Origin: a virus
DNA length: 64,000 bases
Virus record (IMG/VR): IMGVR_UViG_3300032308_001297
Span: 1 to 64,000 of that record
Direction: 5' to 3' (one strand)
Shown here: piece after piece, positions 41,312-49,672 of the stretch
Layout: every line of letters begins with the position of its first letter
Position numbering within the stretch: the first letter of the stretch is position 1
Notes under the pieces: generated by a model
Told to the model about the DNA's origin: nothing
The model's input: the letters and a program-made list of their open reading frames with translations, nothing else
Databases searched by the model: none
Translations under genes and position numbers: made by a program

Positions 41312-42315
41312 TGAAGGGTTTTGAAGAGAACGAAATTTCCGAGAAGGCTAACGGCGGAACTGAGATCGCCAAGCGCAAACTAGCAGAGATTCTTCCTGAT
41401 GAATTGCTAGAAAATTTTCAAATTATTTGTTCACGCCCACGTGATTTAGATGGAAGTAAGATTCGTTTGTTCTGGTGTCATGATCTACCAGAAGATCCAG
41501 AGTCTGCTAAGTTTCGTGATGTAAAATGGCGTAACAAGTTTCATAAGTTTATCTTTATTTCTAACTGGCAGTATCAACGCTATCAGTTAGTTCATGGTCT
41601 ACCTTATGACCAAAAATCAATTATTCTAGAATCAGGTATTATTCCTGCTCCGGAAAGTTGTTTTGATAAGCCAGACGATAAGATTCGTTTAGTTTATACA
41701 TCAACCCCGCAGCGTGGTCTTGATATTCTTGTTCATGTATTTAAGGAACTAGCAAAAGACAATCCAGATATTCATCTTGATGTGTTTTCTTCTTTTAAGA
41801 TCTATGGTTGGGACGACGCTGATAAACAGTTTGAACATTTGTATGATGAAATTCGTAATCATCCACAAATGACCTATCATGGATTCGTTCCGAATGATCA
41901 ACTCAAAGAACATCTTAACAAGTCTCATATCTTTGCTTACCCCTCTGTTTGGACAGAAACATCCTGCAGGGCCATGCTCGAAGCTATGTCCGCTGGTTTG
42001 GTATGTGTTCATCCTAATCTTGGCGCTCTGCCGGAATCTTCCGGTGGTTTGAACGTTATGTTCCATGGTGATCTTAACGATATCAATAATCATGCAGCTG
42101 CATTTGCTGGTAATCTAAACGCTGCTATTGATTTCGTAAGAACAAAGAACCATGATAAGATGATCCGCTTCAATAAGATATTTGTTGACAGCAGATATAA
42201 TATCGATTATGTTAAGAATCGTTGGCAAGCAACTCTAGAAAAGTTACTTACAATATATCCTGACGATGAATCTCGTTGGTTTCCAAAGGAAATGTTTACA
42301 TATAAGGTAGAATAA
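41311..42315 (+). CDS. Glycosyltransferase, GT-B fold (GT4-like)
   Basis: This 334-residue protein has an N-terminal ANGGTEIAKRKLAE loop and LFWCHDLPEDPE, a central VYTSTPQRGLDILVHVF, and a C-terminal nucleotide-sugar site FAYPSVWTETSCRAMLEAMSAGLV with the Glu-x7-Glu-type acidic pair. It would transfer a nucleotide-activated sugar, most simply the heptose made by this operon, to an unknown acceptor. No membrane segment. Confidence 0.82.
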   Translation: MKGFEENEISEKANGGTEIAKRKLAEILPDELLENFQIICSRPRDLDGSKIRLFWCHDLPEDPESAKFRDVKWRNKFHKFIFISNWQYQRYQLVHGLPYDQKSIILESGIIPAPESCFDKPDDKIRLVYTSTPQRGLDILVHVFKELAKDNPDIHLDVFSSFKIYGWDDADKQFEHLYDEIRNHPQMTYHGFVPNDQLKEHLNKSHIFAYPSVWTETSCRAMLEAMSAGLVCVHPNLGALPESSGGLNVMFHGDLNDINNHAAAFAGNLNAAIDFVRTKNHDKMIRFNKIFVDSRYNIDYVKNRWQATLEKLLTIYPDDESRWFPKEMFTYKVE

Positions 42316-42317
42316 TT

Positions 42318-43310
42318 ATGATTCTTACAAGAACTCCACTGCGTGTTTCATTCTTTAGTGGGGGAAGTGACATGCCATCCTTCTACGAACAGGAGGATGG
42401 CGCTGCTCTTTCTGTAACTATTGATAAATTCATTTATGTAATTGCACACAAAGTTCCACATATGGGTGTGCGTTGTATGTATGATGACGTCGAAGAACAG
42501 CACGACATTGAACAAATGCAGCATGCTATTACTCGTGAAACCTTAAAGTATTATGGTTATACAAAGGAGATCACAGTTGCATCTATTTCAGATATTATTA
42601 CTAAGGGTTCTGGGCTCGGTTCTTCTTCTGCTTTTACTGTGGGTTTGGTAAAAGCAGTATCTTGTTCCAAGTATGATAACAGTACACGTAGATATGTTGC
42701 TGATATTGCATGCGAAATAGAAATGAACAAGTGCGGATATCCTGTTGGTAAGCAAGATCAATACGCTGCAGCATGGGGAGGAATGAATTTATTTAAATTT
42801 AAGAAAAATGGGGAAGTAACAGTAGACGAATTACGTTTAACTAATCCTCACGTCCAAGCTCTTGAGAAAAATCTAATGCTTGTTTATTCTGGGCGTTCTA
42901 GAAATGCTAATAATATTCTCCAGAAACAACAGAAAGCCATGTTAGACATAGACAAATTTAACAAAGTTAAACGTTCTAAAGATAAGGCGTTCGAAGCAGT
43001 AGATCTTCTACACAAAGGTAAGATCGACGATTTCGGTAAACTATTACACGAATCTTGGCTCGACAAGAAAGGTGTCTGTGAAGAAATTACGCAAGACTAT
43101 TTCGACGAAATCTATGAAACAGCTATAAAGGCTGGAGCTCTTGGTGGTAAACTACTAGGTGCTGGTGGTGGTGGTTTCTTTATCTTCTACGTGCCGGAAA
43201 AGTATAGAACTTCTGTAGAGGGTGCAATCTCTACAAACCATACTGATTGTAGGATCTATGATTTTCAGTTTTATGGATCTGGATCTCACATTGTTTATCA
43301 TACTGGATAA
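42318..43310 (+). CDS. hddA: D-glycero-D-manno-heptose 7-phosphate kinase HddA-like (GHMP family)
   Basis: This 330-residue GHMP kinase starts with RTPLRVSFFSGGSDMP, has the ATP-binding GSGLGSSSAFTVGLVKA (about residues 96-112), and motif 3 GALGGKLLGAGGGGFFIFY (about 275-293). This is the HddA subgroup that phosphorylates heptose 7-phosphate at C1. It completes the sequence isomerase, kinase, phosphatase, nucleotidyltransferase. It ends the operon. Confidence 0.87.
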   Translation: MILTRTPLRVSFFSGGSDMPSFYEQEDGAALSVTIDKFIYVIAHKVPHMGVRCMYDDVEEQHDIEQMQHAITRETLKYYGYTKEITVASISDIITKGSGLGSSSAFTVGLVKAVSCSKYDNSTRRYVADIACEIEMNKCGYPVGKQDQYAAAWGGMNLFKFKKNGEVTVDELRLTNPHVQALEKNLMLVYSGRSRNANNILQKQQKAMLDIDKFNKVKRSKDKAFEAVDLLHKGKIDDFGKLLHESWLDKKGVCEEITQDYFDEIYETAIKAGALGGKLLGAGGGGFFIFYVPEKYRTSVEGAISTNHTDCRIYDFQFYGSGSHIVYHTG

Positions 43311-43316
43311 ATAATA

Positions 43317-43348
43317 TTGACTTTTTGATAACAATAAGGTATTATAAT
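43317..43348 (+). promoter_or_regulatory. sigma70-like promoter candidate upstream of RNase H region
   Basis: TTGACT (43317-43322) with TATTAT after 17 bases (43340-43345) or TATAAT after 20 (43343-43348), in the only gap between the heptose operon and the next gene. The start codon proposed for that gene lies at or before the predicted transcript start, so the element may serve the genes further downstream. Confidence 0.4.
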
Positions 43349-43741
43349 TTGTCAGTAAGTAATAACGTTATCTCTTTTCCTAGACCTAACTCTAGAATAA
43401 ACTTAGCAGCACAAACTGTAGAGAATATTCAGAACAATCTAGATATGATGAAACATTATCATATTCAAGAGACTATCTTAGCAATGGCTCCTATACTTTT
43501 CAACCAGTTAGATCTTGCTGGTTTTGGTATGATGGATGATGAAGATGAAGATGTCAGAGATGGCGCATTTATTGTAGAAGCATTACGAGCTATAATGTGT
43601 AAGCACTATGGTATCTATCATCCTTTTAATACTCTTATCGAAAACATTTTTGAAGAAGAGCTTACAGAGAATGGTGCTTACAAAGTAGTAGATAGAATAG
43701 AATTAGATCTAACAGAACCGGAAGAAACCGAAAACGAATAG
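43349..43741 (+). CDS. Conserved hypothetical protein upstream of RNase H, 130 aa
   Basis: The likely start is TTG at 43349, with AAGG upstream; no ATG is available near the conserved start (VSNNVISFPRPNSRINLAAQ). The protein is helical and acidic (DDEDEDVRDGAF). Similar proteins are, from memory, found beside replication genes in other T4-like phages. Function unknown. Confidence 0.6.
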   Translation: MSVSNNVISFPRPNSRINLAAQTVENIQNNLDMMKHYHIQETILAMAPILFNQLDLAGFGMMDDEDEDVRDGAFIVEALRAIMCKHYGIYHPFNTLIENIFEEELTENGAYKVVDRIELDLTEPEETENE

Positions 43742-43748
43742 GTGATTT

Positions 43749-44606
43749 GTGATTATTGTTGACTTGAATCAAGTTATGTTATCTAATCTTCTTATGCAAC
43801 TTGGTAATCATACCAACGCCCAGGTAGAAGAAAATATGGTTCGCCATATGATTTTAAACTCCCTCCGATCTTATAAAGTAAAGTTTGGTGAAGACTATGG
43901 CGAGATGATTATCGCTTGTGATAATACAAATTACTGGCGTAAACAGCGTTTTCCTTATTATAAGGCTAATCGCAAAAAGAATATTGAGTCCTCAGAACTT
44001 AACTGGAAAAATATCTTCGAGTGCATGAATAAGATTCGTGCAGAACTAAAAGAATACTTCCCTTATAGGGTTATAGATGTCGAGTCTGCAGAGGCTGATG
44101 ATGTAATCGCCACACTAGTTTCTAAATTCGGCTCTGAACTAAATACTGGCGAAAAGATTCTTATTCTTTCTGGCGACAAGGATTTCATACAGCTGCATAC
44201 ATATGCTAATGTTGAGCAATATGATCCGACCCGTAAGAAATGGATAAAACATGACGATCCAGAGAGATTCTTACACGAACATATCCTTAAAGGAGATGCT
44301 GGGGATGGAGTTCCTAATGTTCTTTCTCCTGATAATGTTTTTGTTGTAGGCGATAGACAAAGACCTTTGACAGCTAAGAAACTAGAAAAGATTATGGGCA
44401 CAGAGTTAGAAGAAATGGATACAACTCTTGCTCGAAATTATTCTCGTAATGCATACTTGATTGATTTGAGTTTCACCCCGAATGTTATTCGAGAGAAAGT
44501 TATGGAACAATATATCGCTCAAGAAAATCGTGATCGCAGTAAACTACTAAATTACTTTATCGCAAATAAACTCAAGAATCTAACCGAACATTTGAGTGAG
44601 TTCTAA
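43749..44606 (+). CDS. rnh: RNase H / 5'-3' exonuclease, T4 Rnh-like
   Basis: This 285-residue FEN-family nuclease starts at GTG with AGGTGA upstream. Acidic active-site clusters are visible: IIVDLNQ at the N-terminus, IIACDNTNYWRK, ESAEADDVIATL and ILSGDKDFIQL, followed by GDAGDGVPNV, a helix-hairpin-like K-ion site. T4 Rnh removes RNA primers from Okazaki fragments. Length matches T4 (305). Confidence 0.9.
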   Translation: MIIVDLNQVMLSNLLMQLGNHTNAQVEENMVRHMILNSLRSYKVKFGEDYGEMIIACDNTNYWRKQRFPYYKANRKKNIESSELNWKNIFECMNKIRAELKEYFPYRVIDVESAEADDVIATLVSKFGSELNTGEKILILSGDKDFIQLHTYANVEQYDPTRKKWIKHDDPERFLHEHILKGDAGDGVPNVLSPDNVFVVGDRQRPLTAKKLEKIMGTELEEMDTTLARNYSRNAYLIDLSFTPNVIREKVMEQYIAQENRDRSKLLNYFIANKLKNLTEHLSEF

Positions 44607-44616
44607 GGAGAAATTA

Positions 44617-45036
44617 ATGGCTGTCCTCGGCATGTATGAATTTTTACATCGTGTATCCAAACTTAAAAAGACACAAGAAAAAGTTGACAATTTAAAAGCT
44701 AATGACACATTCGCACTAAGAGCGATTCTTCAGGCAGCTTTTGACCCATCAATTAAGTTCCTTCTTCCAGAAGGCGAGCCTCCATATAAACCAACAGAAG
44801 TAGTTGATCAACAGCATGTTCTTCATAGAGAAGCTGAGAAACTACGATACTTTGTAGAAGGTTTCTATCCGGATCTTAATCAGAATAAGCGAGAGATGAT
44901 GTTCATTGAACTACTTGAACGTGTAGATCCTCTCGATGCAAAACTTCTAGTCGCAATTAAAGACAAGAAGATGCCATTTCCAGGCATTACAGTTGGACAT
45001 GTTAAAGAAGCACTACCAGGATTGATTGTAGAATGA
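44617..45036 (+). CDS. DUF6433-like conserved phage protein, 139 aa
   Basis: The ATG at 44617 follows AAGGAG. The sequence YEFLHRVSKLKKTQEK, FDPSIKFLLPEGEPPY and QNKREMMFIELLERVDP is typical of the DUF6433 family of T4-like phages of aquatic hosts. Function is unknown; constant linkage to replication genes suggests a role there. It overlaps the next gene (ATGA). Confidence 0.7.
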   Translation: MAVLGMYEFLHRVSKLKKTQEKVDNLKANDTFALRAILQAAFDPSIKFLLPEGEPPYKPTEVVDQQHVLHREAEKLRYFVEGFYPDLNQNKREMMFIELLERVDPLDAKLLVAIKDKKMPFPGITVGHVKEALPGLIVE

Positions 45037-45233
45037 GCAAATCAGCTATTAAGAAATTTAAAAAGAACGATTATTCGGATCGCGACGAGTTTCATGATGA
45101 TCCTCGTGAACGTGAACAGAAGCGTAACGCAAAGCGTGTAGAACGTGCGTTACGTACAAAAGACATTTCAGCTTTCGTTGAAGATGAAGATCAATATAAT
45201 GACGATCTTATCGATAATAATTGGAAATACTGA
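45033..45233 (+). CDS. Charged small protein, 66 aa
   Basis: It is basic in the middle (REREQKRNAKRVERALR) and acidic at the end, with no hydrophobic core. It is chained to both neighbours by ATGA/TGATG overlaps. Function unknown. Confidence 0.55.
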   Translation: MSKSAIKKFKKNDYSDRDEFHDDPREREQKRNAKRVERALRTKDISAFVEDEDQYNDDLIDNNWKY

Positions 45234-45475
45234 TGCCAACGTATCGATTTTTAAATAATGAAACTGGCGAAGAGTATGAAAACTTCATGTCGATATCGGA
45301 ACTTGATGCATACTTGCAAGAAAATCCGAAAATCACTCAACTCGTAAACGGCGCTCCTATGATCCATTCTGGCAGAGGTATGGGTAAACCTGATCAGGGT
45401 TTCCGTGATCTGTTAAAACATATGAAGAAGGGAAACAATAAAGGTATAACAAGGAGCACCATAAACACATTCTAG
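45233..45475 (+). CDS. FmdB-like small protein lacking zinc ligands, 80 aa
   Basis: MPTYRFLNNETGEEYENFMS and a Gly-rich MIHSGRGMGKPDQGFRDLL resemble phage relatives of the FmdB zinc-ribbon family, but no Cys is present, so the zinc site is lost. The ATG at 45233 overlaps the preceding stop. Function unknown. Confidence 0.6.
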   Translation: MPTYRFLNNETGEEYENFMSISELDAYLQENPKITQLVNGAPMIHSGRGMGKPDQGFRDLLKHMKKGNNKGITRSTINTF

Positions 45476-45485
45476 TAGGGGTATA

Positions 45486-46244
45486 ATGCAAGAAGAATCA
45501 ACAAAAAGATTAACCCGTAGAGAAAAAAGATTACTTCGACAACAAGGAAAAGAACCAAAGGAAAATTATCAAGAGAAAATAAATTTTCATCTTAAACATT
45601 TTCATCCTCTAACAGACAATCAAAGATTGGCATTCAATTCTTTTGAGGATGATAAAAATTTGATGCTTCATGGTATTGCCGGAACAGGTAAATCCTTTAT
45701 GGCGTTATACCTTTCTTTGAAGCAAATCCTTAGTGATCCTGAATGTGTTTATAAGAAAGTTGTTATCGTAAGATCAGTGGTCCCAACGAGAGACATGGGA
45801 TTTCTTCCTGGCAGCGATAAAGAAAAAACTAAAGTATATGAAGCGCCTTACTATGCGATCTGCACTGAATTGTTTGGTAGAGGCGATTCGTACGAGTATA
45901 TGAAAAAGAGAAACGTAATTGAATTTATTTCTACTTCTTTTATTAGAGGCATTACACTTAACGATTGTATCGTTATCGTGGATGAAATGCAAAACGCTAC
46001 TCTTCATGAGCTTGACTCTGTTATTACTCGTATTGGCCACAACTGCAAAGTAGTATTCTGTGGCGACTTTAGACAGTCAGATTTTACAAGAGATCACGAA
46101 CGTAGTGGATTAACAGATTTCATGCGTGTTGTTAAAAACATGAAATCGTTTGATCTTATTGAGTTCGAAGCAAAAGATATTGTAAGATCTTCTCTGGTTA
46201 AAGAATATATTATTCTCAAAGATAAAATGAGAATCATAACATAG
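45486..46244 (+). CDS. phoH: PhoH-like ATPase
   Basis: This 252-residue protein has a basic N-terminus, LTDNQRLAFNSF, the Walker A GIAGTGKSF (about residues 62-70) and Walker B IVIVDEMQNAT, with GDFRQSDF near residue 195. PhoH proteins are NTPases often in the host Pho regulon and common in marine phages; the function may be RNA-related. The gene directly precedes the plcP-agt pair, in the same direction with an eight-base gap. Confidence 0.9.
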   Translation: MQEESTKRLTRREKRLLRQQGKEPKENYQEKINFHLKHFHPLTDNQRLAFNSFEDDKNLMLHGIAGTGKSFMALYLSLKQILSDPECVYKKVVIVRSVVPTRDMGFLPGSDKEKTKVYEAPYYAICTELFGRGDSYEYMKKRNVIEFISTSFIRGITLNDCIVIVDEMQNATLHELDSVITRIGHNCKVVFCGDFRQSDFTRDHERSGLTDFMRVVKNMKSFDLIEFEAKDIVRSSLVKEYIILKDKMRIIT

Positions 46245-46252
46245 GAGGAATT

Positions 46253-46996
46253 GTGTCAAAAGATAAAAAGAAAAGATATCGTTCAATCTTTATATCTGAT
46301 GTGCACCTTGGAACCCGTCACTCTAACGCAGAAAAGCTATTAGAATTTCTTAAATCCACTGAAGCTGATAGGTATTATCTTATCGGTGATATTATAGATG
46401 GTTGGATGATGAGAAAGAAAGTTTATTGGCCACAAGAGCACAACAATGTGGTTCAATTCTTTTTGAAACAATCTAAAAAAGATATTAAAGTTATTTACAT
46501 AACAGGAAACCATGATGAATTCCTCAGAGAATACTCAGGAACTGTCATGGGTAACATTCAGATAGTAGATAATATTATACACACTGGTGTTGATGGTAAA
46601 AGATATCTTGTTATTCATGGAGATCAGTTTGATCTTGTAACAATGAATGCTAAATGGCTTGCTATGATTGGTGGTTGGTTATATGATAGAATGATTGATT
46701 TTAATAGACATCTACAATCTATATACAATATACTGGGAATTAATGGATTTTCTCTTTCTGCTTGGGCAAAATCTAGCGTAAAAGAAGCAGTAAACTTTAT
46801 CGGCGATTACGAAAAAGTAGTTGCTGATGCTGCCAAAAGGAGATGCGTCGATGGGGTGGTTTGCGGCCATATTCATCATGCTAATATATGTTCTTTTGAT
46901 AATATTGAATACATGAACTGTGGCGATTGGGTAGAATCATGCACTGCAATCGTAGAATACGACAATGGAAAGTTTGAGATTATAAGGAAACTATAA
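46253..46996 (+). CDS. plcP: PlcP-like phospholipase C (LpxH-like metallophosphoesterase)
   Basis: This 247-residue protein starts at GTG behind GGAGG. Metallophosphoesterase motifs are complete: Asp16-Val-His18, Gly-Asp46 with Asp49 (IGDIIDGW), Gly-Asn86-His-Asp88 (GNHDEF), VIHGDQFD and CGHIHHA. The family is annotated as UDP-2,3-diacylglucosamine hydrolase, but this sequence, with WPQEHNNVVQ and CGDWVESCTAIVE, matches the PlcP branch known from Sinorhizobium and marine heterotrophs, which splits membrane phospholipids into diacylglycerol and phosphate head group under phosphate limitation. The overlapping downstream Agt-like gene supports this. LpxH activity is the alternative. Confidence 0.82.
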   Translation: MSKDKKKRYRSIFISDVHLGTRHSNAEKLLEFLKSTEADRYYLIGDIIDGWMMRKKVYWPQEHNNVVQFFLKQSKKDIKVIYITGNHDEFLREYSGTVMGNIQIVDNIIHTGVDGKRYLVIHGDQFDLVTMNAKWLAMIGGWLYDRMIDFNRHLQSIYNILGINGFSLSAWAKSSVKEAVNFIGDYEKVVADAAKRRCVDGVVCGHIHHANICSFDNIEYMNCGDWVESCTAIVEYDNGKFEIIRKL

Positions 46997-47985
46997 TGAA
47001 TATTACTATTTTTACTGATGCGTGGGATCCGCAAATCAATGGTGTTGTTACAACATTAAAAACAACTGTCAAACATCTTGAGTCCCGTGGACATGAAGTT
47101 AAAGTAATTCATCCTGGTCTTTATAAATTGACTATTCCATTACAACCATCAACTGGCATTTTCATGCCAGTTTTGCCTATGGGTATTGCTGACGAAGAAG
47201 TAAAGAATGCTGACAAGATTCACATCGCAACAGAAGGAGCAATAGGTCTTGCCGCTAGATATAGCTGTAAAAAGTACAAGAAGTCTTTTACAACTTCCTT
47301 TCACACAAAATATCCGGAATACGTTAAGATACATACTGGTATTTCACCAAGAGTTAGCGGTGAGTATTTTCGTTGGTTCCATAGAGACAGCAGTGCTGTT
47401 ATGGTTACAACCCCCAGTATGGTTGATTACTGTAAGGAGTTGGATATCAAACATCTGAAAATTTGGTCTCGTGGAGTGGATACAAATCTATTCCATCCAA
47501 TGTATCCGAAACCAAAGGGTGAATTTATTTCTGCTGTTTATTGTGGTAGAATATCTGCAGAAAAGAATCTCGAAGCATTTCTTTCTATTGATAATCCAAC
47601 GATCACCAAAACTCTTATTGGCGATGGACCGCAATTAGAAGAATACAAAGCAAAATATCCAGATGCTATATTCCTTGGTAAAATGGATGCTAAAAGAATT
47701 GCTGCAGAGTTACCTAAACATGATGTGTTTGCTTGGCCTTCGCTAACAGATACATTTGGACTTGTTGTGTTGGAAGGAATGGCTTGTGGACTACCTGTTG
47801 CTGCATTCGATAACGAAGTTAATCGTTACATTATTGAAGACTCTGTTTCTGGTTTCTTAGTAAAAGAACATTTAGAATTAGCTATTGAAGATGCTATACA
47901 TTTAAAACCAGAAGATGCAGTAGCAAGAGCAGCTAAGTTCTCTTGGGAAGCAGCAACCGATCAATTCTTGGAGAATATAGCATGA
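46996..47985 (+). CDS. agt: Agt-like diacylglycerol glycosyltransferase (GT4)
   Basis: This 329-residue GT-B enzyme starts MNITIFTDAWDPQINGVVTT, has IHIATEGAIGLAARYSCKK and FTTSFHTKYPEY, a central LKIWSRGVDTNLF, and the C-terminal donor site AWPSLTDTFGLVVLEGMACG. These are the hallmarks of the alpha-glycosyltransferases (MgtA/Agt group) that glycosylate diacylglycerol in alphaproteobacteria. Its start overlaps the plcP stop by one base, the same gene order as in bacterial lipid-remodelling operons. Together they would replace phospholipid by glycolipid. The sugar donor is not predictable. Confidence 0.8.
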   Translation: MNITIFTDAWDPQINGVVTTLKTTVKHLESRGHEVKVIHPGLYKLTIPLQPSTGIFMPVLPMGIADEEVKNADKIHIATEGAIGLAARYSCKKYKKSFTTSFHTKYPEYVKIHTGISPRVSGEYFRWFHRDSSAVMVTTPSMVDYCKELDIKHLKIWSRGVDTNLFHPMYPKPKGEFISAVYCGRISAEKNLEAFLSIDNPTITKTLIGDGPQLEEYKAKYPDAIFLGKMDAKRIAAELPKHDVFAWPSLTDTFGLVVLEGMACGLPVAAFDNEVNRYIIEDSVSGFLVKEHLELAIEDAIHLKPEDAVARAAKFSWEAATDQFLENIA

Positions 47986-48635
47986 CAGGAAGAACATTCT
48001 TCGTTCTTGACTATTGGCCAAAACCAGAGTATGGTAAGATTTATAACTTTCATTATGTAACAGTAGATGGATCAATGCCAGATCTACAAGTAAAGTTTGT
48101 TCTTTCTGATGATAGAAAAGATATTCTTTATGTCGACTACGACGCCGAAGGTAAGTGGGTTGATACTTGGTATATGAGATACATTCCAGGTCAAGGATTA
48201 ATGGAATGGAGAGACGACTATCCTACAGGCGGATGGTTTACTAAACGTAAAAAGATTGTTATGAATCCTGGCATTGGCTGGGGAGAGACCGGAACAATTG
48301 GTAGCTTCTATCAGAACTTTCCTAAGATGGATCCATTATCTTCTAATCCTCCGCAGTTTATGTCTGGAACTCAAACTGTTATTTGGGAGTCATGGTTACC
48401 AGAAATGATCCTCAGCAACGGGGATAAGTATACTGATATTGTAACAATGGTCTACCAGCAGTCTTGGGGAAAGAAAACTTCTGGCGCTCGTTATTATATG
48501 GCGAAAGGAATTGGTCCTATCGCAGTTCAGTGGATTGCTCCTCATCCATTCAAACCAGGACAGTTTGTCACTACGGCTAGAATGGATGCGAAATATACGG
48601 TGACTTATGGCACGCAGAAAGATATTCAAACATAA
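47982..48635 (+). CDS. Hypothetical protein in the plcP-agt operon, 217 aa
   Basis: The ATG at 47982 overlaps the agt stop (ATGA). The protein is beta-rich with many Trp, Tyr and Gly residues (VLDYWPKPEYGKIY, GWGETGTIGSFYQNFP) and no signal peptide or membrane helix; it may be a calycin- or lipocalin-like barrel that binds lipid or sugar, but no family is recognised. Its position suggests a part in the glycolipid pathway. Confidence 0.5.
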   Translation: MTGRTFFVLDYWPKPEYGKIYNFHYVTVDGSMPDLQVKFVLSDDRKDILYVDYDAEGKWVDTWYMRYIPGQGLMEWRDDYPTGGWFTKRKKIVMNPGIGWGETGTIGSFYQNFPKMDPLSSNPPQFMSGTQTVIWESWLPEMILSNGDKYTDIVTMVYQQSWGKKTSGARYYMAKGIGPIAVQWIAPHPFKPGQFVTTARMDAKYTVTYGTQKDIQT

Positions 48636-49269
48636 TCTAGTTCCAGAAGTAGAGATTACTACTGAAACAATTGACGGTAAAAGACACTATGTGTTACCGA
48701 GTGGAGAAAAATTTCGCTCGGTAACAACTGTATTGTCAGACGCTTTAGATAAAACAGCACTACTAGAGTGGAGAAAGAAAGTTGGTGAGGAAGAAGCTCA
48801 AAAGATTTCTACACAAGCTGCTCGTCGTGGAACCGCCGTACATTCCATCGCAGAGCGTTATGTGCTCAATGAAGAGGAATATCTTCGGGATTCTATGCCT
48901 TCTGGAATTGATTCTTTTAAAAGCATTCAAACGCTTTTAGATAAACATGTAGATAACATTCTTGGTATTGAGTTACCTTTGTATTCTACTGTTTTAAAAA
49001 CAGCAGGAAGATGCGATCTTATTGCAGAGTTTGATGGCGTTCCTTCTATAATTGATTTTAAAACAAGTCGCAGATTAAAAGAGGAAAGCTGGATTGAGTC
49101 CTACTTCCTACAAACAACTGTCTATTCTATGATGTTTGAGTATATGTATAAAATAGAAATTCCCCAGATCGCAATACTAATAGCAGTGGATCATGAAGAG
49201 CCACAACTATTTGTAAAGGATCGTGGAGAATATGTTAATAGAGTTATAGAGATCTTTACTGCCAGCTAA
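48607..49269 (+). CDS. RecB/Cas4-like PD-(D/E)XK exonuclease
   Basis: This 220-residue protein has RGTAVHSIAERY (His in motif I), AGRCDLIAEFDGVPSIIDFKTS (Asp, then Asp-x-Lys, about residues 137-158) and a YFLQTTVYSMMFE motif with Gln-x3-Tyr, the RecB-family nuclease signature. Similar exonucleases are found in cyanophages. It probably degrades host DNA or processes ends. It starts within the upstream gene and its tail overlaps the converging deaminase by 14 bases. Confidence 0.8.
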   Translation: MARRKIFKHNLVPEVEITTETIDGKRHYVLPSGEKFRSVTTVLSDALDKTALLEWRKKVGEEEAQKISTQAARRGTAVHSIAERYVLNEEEYLRDSMPSGIDSFKSIQTLLDKHVDNILGIELPLYSTVLKTAGRCDLIAEFDGVPSIIDFKTSRRLKEESWIESYFLQTTVYSMMFEYMYKIEIPQIAILIAVDHEEPQLFVKDRGEYVNRVIEIFTAS

Positions 49270-49672
49270 CGCCAAACATTCCTTCTTCGTCTGTAGAGTA
49301 TACTGTTTTTTTGATACCAAAATGCTCAATGGCTTTAGAACACCCAGAGCAAGGTTCGGCCAAACCGCTAACCCAGTTTACATCTCCCTTATTAGTTTTC
49401 TTGACACGATAAACATAAAGGGTTGCATCTTTTAGATCCTCTTGTTCTACGATCCTCAATGCATTGATGATACAATCTACCTCTGCATGTTTAAAAATCG
49501 CATCGTTGTTCTTAGAAAATCTTTTCTGCAAAGGATGAGATTTATCGGAGTTAAGACCAACAGAAATTACCTCGTTACGAAGAACGAGGCAAGCAGCAAG
49601 TTTCATTCTCATATTATTGTTAATGGCAATTCGACGAACGAAAGCCATATATTTCAAATCACGTGAATTCAT
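49256..49672 (-). CDS. dCMP/cytidine deaminase family protein
   Basis: This 138-residue zinc deaminase has HAEVDCI (His, catalytic Glu) near residue 75 and PCSGC near residue 112 as the zinc-binding Cys pair. T4-like phages use dCMP deaminase to feed dUMP to thymidylate synthase; the window's ThyX fits. The N-terminus lacks the extra zinc site of T4 Cd, and another substrate cannot be excluded. It converges with the nuclease gene and overlaps the sulfotransferase start side by 14 bases. Confidence 0.8.
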   Translation of the reverse strand: MNSRDLKYMAFVRRIAINNNMRMKLAACLVLRNEVISVGLNSDKSHPLQKRFSKNNDAIFKHAEVDCIINALRIVEQEDLKDATLYVYRVKKTNKGDVNWVSGLAEPCSGCSKAIEHFGIKKTVYSTDEEGMFGVSWQ

